DNA from: Crambe crambe
Taxonomy: Eukaryota > Porifera > Demospongiae > Poecilosclerida > Crambeidae
Assembly (NCBI GenBank): GCA_963924555.1
Contig: OZ004582.1
Location: forward strand, 8,837,927-8,901,926
DNA length: 64,000 bases
Direction: 5' to 3'
Part shown: in pieces, positions 1 to 12,796 of the stretch
Numbering within the stretch: position 1 is the first letter of the stretch
How the letters are laid out: each line of letters opens with the position of its first letter
Translations under genes and position numbers: made by a program
The notes under the pieces: model-generated
What the model saw: the letters and a program-made list of their open reading frames with translations, nothing else
What the model was told of the DNA's origin: nothing
Database searches by the model: none

Positions 1-1
1 C

Positions 2-700
2 CTTGTACCAACACAAACGAATAATTCTTCATCCTTACCTCTCAGTGGTAGCAGCAATACTGGTACTGGTTGGTCTACTGGAATAGGAATGGGACCTGGA
101 CAGAATCAGAATGTGAATACAGGAATGGATTCCCGTGGAACACAAGAAGCTCAATCTTTTCAAGCTTCTGGATGGTCTGGTAACATTGGTGGAATGGCAC
201 GGAATTCAGCCAATTTAGGTTCCAATTCTGCCTCTGGGTGGTCACCAAATATCGGAACCAGACGAGTTGATGCATCTCAACAAATTGGTACTGGTAGTAT
301 GGGAATGAACCCACAGCAGATTGGTCAGCAGAATAGATATGGAATGGGAATCGATCCACAGCAACACTCCCAGTATGGTTCTGGAATGAAACAGCATAAC
401 AGTGGGGCAAACTGGTCATCCAACATTCAACCTCAACAAAGCTCTCAACCAGTTGGTGGAACTAATTTCATATCAGGGGGAAGTCAACCATTGGTTCCCT
501 CACCTGCACCCGGGGGTCTTGCAGGGGGATACCAGCCACTGATCCCCTCACCTGCACCCGGGGGTCTGGCAGGGGGAAGCCAGCCACTGATCCCCTCACC
601 TGCTCCAGGGGGTCTGGCAGTGAGTATAGCCAGTGGGACAAACTTAAATAAGCCTGCACCTGGTGCAAACCCATTTGCCGACTTGAGTTTCTTGAGTTAA
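2..700 (+). CDS. 3' terminal exon of a Gly/Ser/Pro/Gln-rich protein (partial)
   Basis: An open frame enters from the left window edge and runs to TAA at 698-700, giving at least 232 codons; the true start is outside. The protein is low complexity. It has a GW-S-x-N/G-I-G motif repeated about four times in the first half, a Gln/Met/Asn-rich centre, and three near-identical 17-18-residue repeats around PSPAPGGLAGG between bases 480 and 625. It ends in NPFADLSFLS. An NPF tripeptide is the classic ligand of EH-domain endocytic proteins, so an epsin- or adaptor-like C-terminal tail is possible, but no folded domain is visible to prove it. It converges with transporter gene A, whose last exon ends at 1724. 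Confidence 0.7.
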   Translation, partial: LVPTQTNNSSSLPLSGSSNTGTGWSTGIGMGPGQNQNVNTGMDSRGTQEAQSFQASGWSGNIGGMARNSANLGSNSASGWSPNIGTRRVDASQQIGTGSMGMNPQQIGQQNRYGMGIDPQQHSQYGSGMKQHNSGANWSSNIQPQQSSQPVGGTNFISGGSQPLVPSPAPGGLAGGYQPLIPSPAPGGLAGGSQPLIPSPAPGGLAVSIASGTNLNKPAPGANPFADLSFLS

Positions 701-852
701 GAGTCTAATTAGGTACTACAATTTTTTGCTATGTGTAACTTTAAAATTAAAATTTGTGTTATGATTTTTTCAGTGTATGGAGAAATCTTATCAGTTTGCT
801 CATTAGCTACAGTAATGAATTCATGTCTTGACTGTATCACTCGTGATCCAGT

Positions 853-1205
853 TTCAAATGAGGAATTCTTTAATATCTGATCACTCATGATTGAGGAAGA
901 GTCTCATTACTCTTGGTATCACTCTTGATTGAAGAAGAGTCTCAATTCTTAGCTGTATCACTCGTGATTGAGGAAGAGTCTCAATTCTTAGCTGTATCAC
1001 TCGTGATTGAGGAAGAGTCTCAATTCTTAGTTGTATCACTCATGAGGAAGAGTCTCGTTAGCTGTATCACTCGTGATTGAGGAAGAGTCTCAATTCTTAG
1101 CTGTATCATTTGTGATTGAGGAAGAGTCTTAATTCTTAGCTGTATCACTCGTGATCCAGTTTCACATGAGGAAGAGTCTTATAGCCGTATCACTCGTGAT
1201 CTACA
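853..1205. repeat. Degenerate minisatellite, unit about 39 bp
   Basis: About eight partly degraded copies of a unit built on CACTCGTGATTGAGGAAGAG followed by TCTCAATTCTTAGCTGTAT. The array lies in the 3' flank of the Gly/Ser-rich gene. The rest of 701-1723, between two convergent genes, shows nothing I recognise. Confidence 0.85.
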
Positions 1206-1723
1206 GTAGTTTCAACGGATGAGTGCCACTCTTGATTCAAAGTAGGGAAGGATCTTTTTATAAGATGACAGTTCCTTCACTGTATATATATCGGTAGCTA
1301 TGACTTACATGTATGTATGGATTAATTACCAGTACATCCTAGTAACACGAAACGCCTTTTTAACAATATTAAAGATCTGCTTATTATTCTCAGCTAACAT
1401 GATAAAAATTGTTTCATAAGCTAATTTTATGAGAACTAATTCTATTGAATATTAAAGATGTAGCTAGTTTCTTCCATGAAATTGATAGCTATTCAGAAAT
1501 AGCCCGCCTGTAGTGTGTCACTGGATGTGCTATAATATAATCACCATGCAGTTTATACCACTATGAACTATATAGAAAGTGGAGGAGGGAAACACCTCAG
1601 TATACCTCAGTATACCCATGCAATCACAATAATTATATATTTATAGTGTTAAATCCATGGTACATATGTACGTAGTTAGGTAGTCAGTGTGTGGATGTTT
1701 GCAGTATATCAGTCCTGAACTTG

Positions 1724-4700
1724 CTACACATATCGATCAATCAGTGCTATGGCCATTACCAAGATAGCCTGCATAAACACAACCAACATAGTATTTAATA
1801 TACCAGTAAGCTTATGCTTCTATGTATATGTACCAAAGAACTTCCTACAAGGGGTCATAACAGCTTAACTTTATTAGTGCATAAAATCCTGTTATTATAT
1901 CGTTCCAGGAGAAGAATTCTTGCATACATATTTAAAAATTCAATACTCCTATTATTGCCTGTAGCAGTAGCTATATACTATAGCAAAATAACCTGTGCCA
2001 GTGCAAAGGATGAAAACAGAAATGCAGTCAGTGGGAACGAAGCCACAGTCCTTAACACTCCTCCAAGCAAGGATCCAAAGAATTGACTGCATTGTTTGAG
2101 AGAGTTGAAAGTAAACTCAGCTAAGTGTGTTAATGCTTTGCTCTGTATCCTTATATACTGGCGCAATGTTTAAAAATTGATACATGGTTTTCAAGAATAG
2201 ATAGCTACATGTGTAGCTTTACAGTGGAAACTCCAATAAATTCTGATGTAGCTAGCAGCATGCAATAAGCTAAGCATCATTATATTATAGAGTCAAAACT
2301 CCTTACCCAATGCTGAAAGAAGTGGCAACTATTCCAGAGATAAATGGAATGATCACCTCTTTACTGTGCTCAGCAGAGGCGTACCTTCTATAAAGCCATC
2401 ATTAGTGTGCAAGAGATATTATAGTGAGAGGTAATAATATTAACTTGTTCTTGTTATTAGCTTCACTTACCCAATTATGACAAGCATTTCTGGGTAAATG
2501 GGCACAACTGAACAGCCAGTACCAACACCAATGATGATAAATCCAACTGCTATGTATGCGTAATTCCTATAATATATATATAACAAGTTTTATTTTGCTA
2601 ACTTTTATTATTAAGTTACATACGGTGTTCCTGTGAAGTATGGAAGAGATACCACAAAGTATCCAAATGCAATCGAGAACAAACCAACAATAACGAAAAC
2701 TTTACGATGCCCCTGAATGCAATAGAAATCTCAGTTCGATGGTGTGTGTCCTTCAAATAATTCAGGGGGGGTCAATATTAAATGAGAGGAGAAGGAAATA
2801 CGGTGGAAAGTGGACAGTGAAAACTCCAAGTAAAGGATATTCAGGTCCTTTGTAGAGAGGTTGTCCTTTCTCAAAGGCATACATAGGTGTATTAGCAGTT
2901 ATCTTTCAGAGTGAGGAGGTTTCACTGTGGTTGTCCTACTTCTCCTTCCCTTCTTATTGTTACCCCTTCCCATCCCTTCTCTGCTAACCAGGATAAGGAA
3001 CTTGTGCATTAGCTACTAACTCACAATTTTGTCTGTGATTAATCCAAATGGTAAGGAAGATACAAAATAGGAGAAGGCAAGGATCAGGATTGTCAAACCA
3101 ACAATTGAAGGTGAATAATGAAACTGTATGGAAGATAATATGCATTGAATTTGTGTAGCTACCACAATGATATATTATATATAATGTCTTTTTGCATTCA
3201 CCTTCATTGTTATAACCTTGACCAAATTTCAAATTTGAAATGCTGGCAGAGAGAGTGGATAATCAGCTCTCTGTTGATGCTTTAAACTAGAAATTTGGTT
3301 AAGAATTGAGAAAGTTATAGCAGTTAGCAATAGTGAGTGACCAAGGAGTCAGGTGAATGCAAATAGACTTTAGCCATGCAGGTAATGTACTCACATGTTT
3401 CACAATATAAGGCTCAAGGGTAGGGAACATGAAACCAATAGCAGCCATTGCTAAGAGCAGTGTTAAAGCTATTGAAAGAGAGAGAAAATAATTGCAGTGT
3501 AGCATTTTCTAAAGCCAGAGAGTTGGTTTCATTGTAATACCAATAATATACAGAGCTAAATCAATGACACACTGGGAGTGCTTATGATAAGGAATTGATA
3601 TTGACCAGATATATATTATATCTCCACAAAGTATAGTTTATCCTAACATTTAACTGGACATTGCATCAGTGCATATGCATTTTAACCAGTACTTTTGTCC
3701 TGAATAATGACCAGATATATGCCAATATTGGCCGGAAAATATCAGGTGTCAGGCTGTTATCATAAGCTCTGTACTGGTAGGCTGCATTACATCACATAGC
3801 TAACAGCGTTTTACCTAGTAGCATGAAGTAAACATTTGTCAAGATCCTTACTGCAATTTTGAAAGGAGTTACTTTTTTCTCCTGCTTCTTAGCTACATGT
3901 ATTCAGAAATTAGTGTGGAAGTAATAAATTAGACATTAATGAAGACTTGAAGCCCACAGTGTTGTGTCAACTATAGGGGCCTATAGGAGGGGGGTCTCCT
4001 CGAAGATGATAAATCTTTGCACATTTCTTAGAAAAAGTGTTTAGATAGAACCCTGTCAGACTAGTTATGTGCGAAAAATAACAACAAATGAACAAAAACA
4101 AAATAACACGACAACAAACTTACCTGCTGTTCCCACCAATAGTACAGCAGGTATGACAATCGCCAGCACCATTATCCCTGTTACTATGAATGGAAGTTTA
4201 TATCCACCAAGCTATAATACATCACAAAAAAATAATGATAATCTGAAGGTTCGAGCATAGTGCTGCCTCCCTTTTTAGTTAAGTAAATGGCAATTAACAG
4301 CAAGCCATCAGGTTCCAGTGAACTGAGAATTTGACTTAGACTATGGTTAATCAAGCCCTATGTGCTAAGTCCCCAATTCATTGAATTTTGCAACTGCTGC
4401 TACGTATTATGCAGAAAAGTTTCCTACACATACATACGTACATCAAATAGCGCAGATCCAAAGGGTGCCCCCAGGACAAAGCCTAATCCACCTACCAAGT
4501 CAAAGACCCCCTGCAAAAAACAACAATAAACGACAAACAAACAAACACCATATATATCTATTAGCTTCATTGATGGCCAGGCTATGCTTGTTATAAATAC
4601 TCTAACATAGTTAAGCTGACCTTCAGGTATGGTACAATGGTACAATGTTATAGCTCCACCAATAGCTACATAGATTGCTGTTGAACGAACACAACTTTCA

Positions 4701-6069
4701 TGTTTGGCCACAAAATTAATTTTAGCAATGAAGTTAGGTAACAAAATTAAGCCACAAGATAATTATAATAATTATAATGGTAGCCATAATAGCTAATACC
4801 AATGAATCAAACCAGCAAGCTAGCTATTGTAACTGCTTACCATGACAGTTCCGACATTTTCAGGATAGAGATTTGGCATAATGATAAAAGCTGCTGTTAC
4901 ATACATGGCAGTGCCTACCCCCTCGATGATTCTCAGCAAGAAAGCCACCACAATGAAGATCCAACTTATGGGAATGTAAACTAGGAACCTGCATTGATTG
5001 TACTTGATCCTACAAATTCAGCTATCTACATTAGTTGCTAGCTATAAAGATAATATTTTTATTGATAAGCTAGCTAACTAGTAACTACATTGTTTAAGCG
5101 CTAAGGTGTATAATTCTAAATAAGGTGTAGCTATAGACCTTCAGTAAAATGACTCAGGCATAGCTATATATGTCCCTGCATACATTTGGAATAGTAATTT
5201 GGCAACTAGATAACTGCTCGATCGATACGTACGTAGGTGACCAGATCTAGGAAAAGGGAAAACTTAATTACAAGCTACGTAGATAAAGTGAAATTTACGA
5301 ACCACCATAACTATGGAACCAAACGAGTTATGAATTTATTTTTATTCGAAAGCTTTAGATGAGAGGGTCGATAATTTTTGCTCCCATGAGGTCCTTTTTC
5401 TTAGATCCGGTATTTTAATTTTTAACTAGCTAGCCTACCCAAATAAGAGGCATGAAATTCCAACTTGAAGTAGTCCAGCTCCCACCATGACTCGTATTCC
5501 AATATAGTTACCCTATAATTCAATTTATTAAGTCCACCCATTTTGATTATAGCAATGCACATGTTTATACTAACTTCCACCACAATCATGTAGATAGCTA
5601 GGCTATGCACATTGAGAGAATGTGGATGCTTTTGGACCTGTTTAGAGACTGAGGTGTCCTTATTTCAGTATAGTGTCTAGATTTCATAAAGTCTATATAT
5701 ACAGTTACTCCAAAAGAGGACAAACCTCTCAACAAAGGACAATCTAAAGGTACATAGCTATATATACACTCTATATGAAGTAACCTCCCTCTTTAAAGGC
5801 TGGGTCCACACTAAGGACAATTGAAAAAAGTACATACATTCTATATAAAATAACCTCCAAAGACTCTTAGAGGAGAACCTATCTAAAGGCTGCATGGGTC
5901 TCCCAAGTGTGTCCATTATTTGGAGGTTCCACTGTTGCATGCGCATACATCATTGAGTGAATTATTACTGTACCAGATATCCGAATACTGGTGACAAAAT
6001 AGCAACAAAAAGAGGAGCACAACTGATGATGGCACCAACGACAAAAGAAGAGGCTCCCTTTTTCTTGGC

Positions 6070-6156
<87 letters not shown>

Positions 6157-7326
6157 CACACAGTCACACAGACATGTACACGCAGACATACACAAACACA
6201 CATACAAGCACACACATACCCATGCACACACACATACACACACAACAAAATGTTTATTTAATGGGGGCTGCTAGCTATGGGTTATAATTATTATAGCTAA
6301 AACCTATACTTAGTTATGTAGGTATGTTGGGGTATCCATGAAAATGTATGCATAGAATAACTTGATAAGCAATTAGCCAAGACTATAGTGTCTTCATAAA
6401 TATAGCTAGTAGCCATGCTGGCAGCAGGGGCTGATCCAGAGTTTTTGGAAAGAGGGGGCCGGCCAGAGAACCCTGCGCACTTGCACCATGGTTGGAACCT
6501 TCACTACAGCTGGTACGTTTCAAAATACTTAATTTAAAAAATATTGTTTATGTTCAACTATATTATACTAAACCTTAATTCAGTAGCTATGTAAGTCCTT
6601 CATAATATTTCAGTTTCAGATGCATATCATGCTGGATCAGCCCATGATAATAGTTATCCAAAATGCCTGCCACTCAGAGACTAGCATTCTCAAATAGCTA
6701 TATGGATTATCCTTAGCTAATTACCTGAGAACTACAATGAATCAAATGCTTTGAATAACCTAATGGTGCTGTGGAAAAATTTTTGCTCACTTTTGACCAA
6801 CCACTGTGGCTCATTCACAATATTATCTACAGCTATATTGCACCAATGCAGTGAGTACTGTGGCTAATTGTAATGAAAAAAGGGGGGCCCAGGTCCCTTA
6901 GGCCCCTACCTGGATCAGCCCCTGGGCAGAGGTTGCAGCTGTATCTTATGCAGTAACCACTGCTGACATACGTACCTCATCTGGAAAAAAAGGTGCAATC
7001 AGTGAGAATTCTAGGTTTACCATAATCTCAGCTAGACAGAAACAGGATACTGCGGCTATTTTTTTCAATTTTTCCTTTCTCTTTGACTTAGTAGAATCCG
7101 GTTTTTCCAGTTCAGCTACTTTTTCTGGCAGAGGTGGAGGAGGTGAAGAAGATTCATCTAGCTTATCGCCACTAGGTATAGTTTCTAGTGTAGGACTCTT
7201 TGGTGAGGCTTTTGCCAAATTCTGCAGAAAAACGTCCTCTTCTTCATCCTTGTGATGTGGTAAACCGTCTCCTTCATCTATGCTAACAGTCTTCAAAAAT
7301 GTAATTGAATCTCTCCTAGTAAACAT
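1724..7326 (-). CDS. SLC18B1-like: Gene A: SLC18B1-like vesicular MFS transporter, 493 aa
   Basis: Fourteen exons, read downward: 7326-6976, 6069-5974, 5512-5439, 4988-4841, 4510-4442, 4211-4124, 3892-3815, 3468-3395, 3123-3025, 2712-2624, 2566-2471, 2387-2307, 2086-1993, 1768-1724. Splice phases agree throughout and the frame is intact (1482 nt). An approximately 90-residue acidic Ser/Pro-rich cytosolic tail precedes twelve hydrophobic segments. Family landmarks are PFFPDE followed by AKKKEAS after TM1, RIIEGVGTAMYVTAA (TM4-5), GFVLGAPFGSALF, and FGLITDKIGHRK, the MFS motif-A loop between the halves. Vertebrate SLC18B1 carries polyamines into vesicles by proton exchange; the substrate here is inferred only from family. 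Exon 13 uses a weak donor (GTTATT). Intron 1 holds a long CA microsatellite. Confidence 0.88.
5705..5937. mobile_element. MITE of the 'GGAGGTTCCACTG' family
   Basis: A region in intron 2 of gene A with internal inverted motifs (AGGACAAACCTCTCAACAAAGG and related) and a right end reading TTGGAGGTTCCACTG. The same family recurs at about 11205-11508, 28137-28282, 26624-26773 and as fragments near 37430, 52380, 56460 and 60170. The CAGTGGAACC-type ends resemble pogo/Tigger-related MITEs, but I did not fix the target duplications. Confidence 0.55.
6071..6155. repeat. (CA)n microsatellite
   Basis: An uninterrupted CA run of about 85 bp immediately upstream (on the - strand) of exon 2 of gene A, followed to about 6243 by interrupted CA-rich sequence. 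It sits within about 2 nt of the splice acceptor, so length variation may touch the polypyrimidine tract. Confidence 0.97.
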
Positions 7327-7557
7327 GTCTTAAGGATAGCTATAACTATATAAACTACTAGTATAAATGATATTTATAATAGCACTACTTGCATTATATT
7401 AGCTAGCTAGCTATACAGTGTATAACTAGCTATATTAAATTCTGAAAGTGTCTTTTCATATCCCCAAGCAGTGTAGTTTGGCTTCCTTCACTATACACTG
7501 CTAATTAGCTGCACTCATTTCTCCTCCTTAGACCTACTTCTTTATTATTCAGCGAGT

Positions 7558-7594
<37 letters not shown>

Positions 7595-7868
7595 CTCGCC
7601 AATTAGTAGCGTTGCGCGTGCCTAATAGCCGATCCCCAGGTCCTCCGCATCCGCGATCCGAGGCTACGTGCATAATGAGCTAGATTGTTTTCAACTACTA
7701 CCTATCTCTCTAAGTGGATTGTAGGCACTTGGCTTATTTATTAACTCTCCACATAATTATACTTACCTATTTAAAACAATATCATATAAAACACACAGGG
7801 TGCCACAATAATTATAACAGTTATAACCTTAAAGAAAGAACTTAGAAAGTATGTAAGAGTTCTTTTAG
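7327..7868. other. Intergenic spacer A-B with a 37-nt poly(G) run
   Basis: Upstream region of gene A and downstream region of gene B. It contains an uninterrupted run of 37 G at 7558-7594. The last exon of gene B begins at 7869. No coding potential or RNA gene is recognised. The block 7330-7540 resembles the segment upstream of gene B (12340-12520), so it is the duplicated promoter region of the A/B pair. Confidence 0.8.
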
Positions 7869-10800
7869 TCACACAAAATGGTCTATAAGTGCAGTTGCCA
7901 TGACCACAATTGCCTGCATTTGGGTAGGTGGGGAAGGAAGAGGAGTAACTAATCATATATACTGATTGACAGACTTAAATAATTGGTCTACCTGTGCCAA
8001 GATACAACTCGCAAACAAAAACGCAGTGAGTGGAAATGACACTATAGAGCCTAGTGCTCCTCCAAGCATCGATCCAAAGAATTCACTGCAAATTAAATAA
8101 ATTTATTTTATTTGAGAAAACGTAATGATTAGCTGAAGCGGACTCTCCATAGCTATATATGTGGTGCCAAGAAGACATCAAGAAGTATATATAACCTTGC
8201 CATTCTGACTCCTTCTGGGAGGAGGGATCCTTTCTAGAAGTGTCCTTTTTAGAGGCAAGGTTTTCCTTATTTATTAAAAAATTAATGATGGCAGTCATAT
8301 TCATGATTATGAGCAAGTTTCACTTGTTTGGCCAACTCTATTGAGGGGAGGCTTTCTAAGCTAATGGTATAACACTTGATAAACTAGTGTAGACATTAAT
8401 CTTCTCCTTACCCCAAACTTAGGGCAGTAGAAGTGATGCCAGATATGAATGGAGTAATGACATCACGATCATACTCAGCAGTGATATACCTCCTGAAGAA
8501 GGGTAGAAATCAGCTTTTTATACGTAACGTAGAATAACTTAATAGGAGCCTTCTACTTACTCTGTTGTCTTGAGCATCTCAGGATAAATGGGGACGACTG
8601 AACAGCCTCCACCAATACCGATGACGACAAATCCAACAACTATGTAAGCATAGTACCTAATTATTGGGAAAAAAAGGCTTTAATACATCATTATATTATG
8701 TTACAAATTTAGTATCTATTTCATGGCATATTAGGTCAGATGATTTTCAACCTCTCTCTCCCTCTTCCCTCTTTCCCCTCTCCCTCCCTCTTCCCTCTTT
8801 CCCCTCACCCCCAGCTTCCCATTTCCCTGTTTACTTACGGCTCTCCTGTGAAGTATGGAATTGAAATGAGGAAATACCCAACACAAATGAGGATCAATCC
8901 AACTGTAATGAAGACTCTCCGATATCCCTATAGGAGAAGGGAGGGAGGGGAGGGAAGGAGGAGGGGGAGGGAGGGGAAGTGGAGAAAGAGAAGGAGGAAG
9001 AGGAGGAGGGAGGGAGGGGGAAGTGGAGAGAGAAAGGAGGAGAAGGAGGAAGTAGAGGAGAGGGAAGGTGATGGAGTGGGAAGAGAAGAGAAGTAGGAGG
9101 AGGGAAGGGGAATGAGATGGAGAGGGTGGGGAAGAGGTATGTACTTACAAGTTTGTCGGTGAGTACTCCAAATGGCACAGATGATAAAAAGTAGGAGAGG
9201 GCAAGAATTAGGATAGTCAAACCGACAATTGGAGGTGAATAATGAAACTATAAAAGAAAAATAAAACTTGTTCATTTAAAAAATACTTATTTGTGGATTA
9301 CTTCCAAGTAGTTTCTACTCACGTGTTTAATCATGTACGGTTCAAGGGTAGGGAATAAAAATCCCACGGCTCCCATTGATAAGATCAACGTTAGAACTGA
9401 TGGATAATAATTATGTAATAAGAGTCATAGTAGCATGTTATTGTACAGTGGACCCTCCCGATCTGTCACTTTCATGATAGAGATTAGAGATCAGAGAGAA
9501 GTATCACAAAGTTATGACATACTAAAAGTGCCTTGATTATTGAGGGGTTCCACAAATTGAGGGGTTCACACATTTGAGGGGTTCCATAGCCAAACCATTC
9601 CCACTTGACTTACTCAGCAACATGAAGAAAACATTTGTCAATATCCTCAAGACAGTTTTGAAAGGTATTATTTTCTTCTCCTTTTTTACATCTGCAAAGT
9701 ATTCATAAATAGCTATGGAAATACTGCACTCCTTTCATTTGTGGTCAATACAGTAAATCATTGGAACTTACTTGCTTTGCCTACGAATATTACACAAGGT
9801 ATGACAATTACCAGCACCATTATTCCTGTTACTATGAACGGGAGTTTATATCCTCCAGCCTGTAATGATTGTAATATAATTTAAAGTTACTCATAAAATG
9901 TAATATGCAAGACATCATAGGTAGTGGAACAGGGCAGGCCAGTCAGGCCCAGGCCTGACCAATATTTTGGGAAAAGCAGGTTAAGTAGCTACGTATCAAT
10001 CAAAAACAAAAGAAAGATGCTCAAATATAACAAATTGTAGAGCTTTCAGTTGTCTGTGGGATTAGGTACTCAAGCTTCCAACACCTCTGGACATTGATAT
10101 TCATACTTTATAATCAGGTTATCCAATGATGTTATAGGTTATCCAATGATGTTATAGGTTAGCTAATGATGTTATAGGTTAGCTAAAACAATGCTAATCA
10201 TAGTACCTGGTAAAGCGCAGATCCAAAGGGGGCTCCCAAGACAAATCCAATTCCACCGACCAGATCAAAAATCCCCTGCAATGAAAATAAATTCATTACA
10301 GCTTATCACTATATTAGTAAGCTGACGTATAAGGTGAGTACTTTAGCTAGGTACTTACTATAACAGTCCCGACAGAGTCAGGGAAAATGTTGGGAATAAC
10401 GGCAAATGCTGCTGTTACGTACATGGCAGTGCCTATCCCCTCGATGATTCTCAGCAAGAAGGCCACCACAATGAAGGCCCAGCCCACAGGAATATAAACT
10501 ATGAACCTGTAGTTATAATCAATTAAGTAGCTAGCTTCAAAATAAAGTGACTAGCTGTCAAGACTGTATCACATTTTGTCCAGTATCAACTAAATAGACC
10601 AACATGAGTTTTAGGTGGCAAAGTATAAAGAGATTTCTTTCCAATTGTAAAGAGGTTAGAGAAGTATATGTGGTAACTTATTATGTTGGCAAGTTATTTC
10701 AATTATGCCCTCATAAGAGGTATAGATAGGCTATATATGTAGCTAATGATCTATGCTGCCATGAGGATGAACTGATCTCAAAGATATCAGTTAGCTGAAA

Positions 10801-12332
10801 TATTGTCACCCAGTTTAATTTTTGAATAAGAGATATCAGCTAACATTGTTACTGAGGTTAAATAGGTTAGGTAAACAGCAAGCTGACATACATGTGACAC
10901 AAACTAGTTACTACAGAGCCGATATTTTTGATATTTTGATTTATTAGAATAATAATCATGATTAATAATACTAGCCTACCCATATAAGAAGCCTGAAATT
11001 CCAACTTGAAGTAGTCCAGCTCCCACCATGACTCGTATTCCAATATAGCTACCCTATAATTAAATTTATTAAGTCCACCCATTTTGATTGTAGCAATGCA
11101 CATGTTTATATTAACTTCCACAAAATGCACAATCATGTAGATATGCACAATGAGAATGTGGACAGTTATAGCTAGTACTTCAGTAAGTCTAGCTATATAC
11201 TGTCACAGTGGAACCTCTGATAAGGACACTCTGAAAGAGGACAAACCTCTTAACAAAGGACAATCGATAGTTATAAACACTCTATATATAAAAACCTCCC
11301 TCTCTAAAGGCTGGGCCCACACTAAGGACAATTGAAAAGTACTATATAAAATAACCTCCAAAGACTCTTAGAGGAGTGGAGTTCATACTATACCAGGTAA
11401 GAAGTGCCTGTCCACTAACTAGATGCAAAAGAACTGTGACCTTTGCTGTGAGGGTGAGAACCTATCTAAAGGCAAGTGTGTCCATTAGCTATTTGGAGGT
11501 TCCACTGTTAGTAGTAGAGAGGTATAATTATATGAATAGCTACATCATTGAGAGAATTATTATTACCAAAAATCCGAATACTGGTGATAAAAAAGCGACA
11601 ACAAGAGGAGCACAACTGATGATGGCACCAGTGACCAAAGGAGAGGCTCCCTTTTTCTTGGCCTGGACACACACACACACAGACAAGCACACACATATGC
11701 ATGCACACACATACACATGCAACAAAATGCTTGTTTACGCTGATTTAATGGGGGCTGCTAGCTATGGTCTATAAAATCTACATTAGTAGATATAGGTATG
11801 TTTCTATAAAGCTAGGGTATACACATTGTCCATTCAGAGCCATGAAAGTGCACATGATAACTTGATAAGCAATTAGCTAAGGGGCATGAAGTGTAGTGTC
11901 TTCATAAGTCAGCATAAGTATAGCTAACTATGCTGGCAGGTAGCAGCTGTAGCTATAACTAAATAAATTTTATGTGGTCATACGTACCTCACTTGGAAAA
12001 AAAGGTGTAATCAGTGAGAAGTCTAGGTTTACCATGATCTCAGCTAGACAGAAACTGGCTATTGCGATTATTTTTTTCAACAACTCCTTTCTCTTTGACT
12101 TAGTAGAATCTGATTTTTCCGGTTCGGCTACTTTTTCTGGCAGAGGTGGAGGAGGTGAAGAAGATTCATCTGGCTTATCACCACTAGCTAGTGTAGGACT
12201 CTTTGGTGAGGCTTGTGCCAAATCCTGCAGAAAAACATCCTCTTCTTCATCCTTGTGATGCGGTGGTAAACCGTCTCCTTCATCTATGCTAACACTCTTC
12301 AAAAGTGAAACTGACTCTCTCCTAGCAAACAT
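7869..12332 (-). CDS. SLC18B1-like: Gene B: SLC18B1-like vesicular MFS transporter, 491 aa
   Basis: Fourteen exons: 12332-11988, 11662-11567, 11053-10980, 10506-10359, 10275-10207, 9859-9772, 9691-9614, 9396-9323, 9247-9149, 8927-8839, 8656-8561, 8492-8412, 8085-7992, 7913-7869. All junctions stay in frame (1476 nt). The N-terminal tail (about 90 aa) is acidic and contains a run of Pro (SSPPPPLPEK). TM1 is followed by PFFPSE-AKKKGAS, close to the PFFPKEAEKKGAS of human SLC18B1 as I recall it. Other landmarks: RIIEGIGTAMYVTAA, FVLGAPFGSALYQAGGY, and FGVLTDKLGYRR. The protein ends IDHFV. It is nearly identical to gene C in the membrane core and diverges in the tail, indicating recent duplication. 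Introns 9 and 10 carry polypurine and polypyrimidine tracts. Confidence 0.9.
8744..9115. repeat. Pyrimidine- and purine-rich low-complexity intron blocks in gene B
   Basis: A TC-rich block (8744-8825) and a GA/GGA-rich block (8930-9115) flank exon 10 of gene B on both sides. The equivalent exon of gene C has a shorter (GGA)n block at 13750-13830. Such strand-asymmetric tracts can form triplex DNA. Confidence 0.85.
10110..10195. repeat. Short tandem repeat, unit about 21 bp
   Basis: Four copies of a GTTATCCAATGATGTTATAG-like unit in intron 5 of gene B. Confidence 0.8.
11205..11508. mobile_element. MITE of the 'GTGGAACCTC' family
   Basis: Begins ACAGTGGAACCTCTGATAAG and ends TTGGAGGTTCCACTG, an inverted terminal match of about 13 bp. 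It contains repeated GAGGACAAACCTCT-type internal motifs. It lies in intron 2 of gene B at the place equivalent to the copy at 5705-5937 in gene A, so it predates that gene duplication. Confidence 0.7.
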
Positions 12333-12796
12333 GTCTTAAGGCCATATAAACTAGTAGTAAAAATGATATTTTTTGTAATAGCACTACTTGCAATATATTT
12401 GCTAGCTAGCTATATAGCTTTTAGCTGCATAGCTAGCTATATTAAATTCTGAAAGTGTCTTTTCATATCTCCCAAACAGTGTAGTTTGGCTTCCTTCACT
12501 GCACTGCTAATTAACTGCACTCTTAATCATCATGCTTCTTGATAGACTAAGTGATAGGTTTGAGCTAGCCTCGTCCTCAGGCGATTCCATGCAATAATTG
12601 TGCATGGAATCGCCTCTATCTTGATAACAGTTACAGAGCACCCCCAAAGAAGTCATAAATTCATCAACTCTCCATATTCTATTTTTATAAACGCACAGAG
12701 TGTCATGGATTTAATAAGAAATTGGAGCAATATAGCCATAAAAAAGAACTTAGAAAGTAAGATAAAACTTATGTGGCTACATAAGAGTTCCATTAG

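Noticed and set aside
5916-6274. ORFs encoding poly(Cys-Val) or poly(Thr-His) across the CA repeat
   Set aside because: They are translations of a (CA)n microsatellite inside an intron of gene A.
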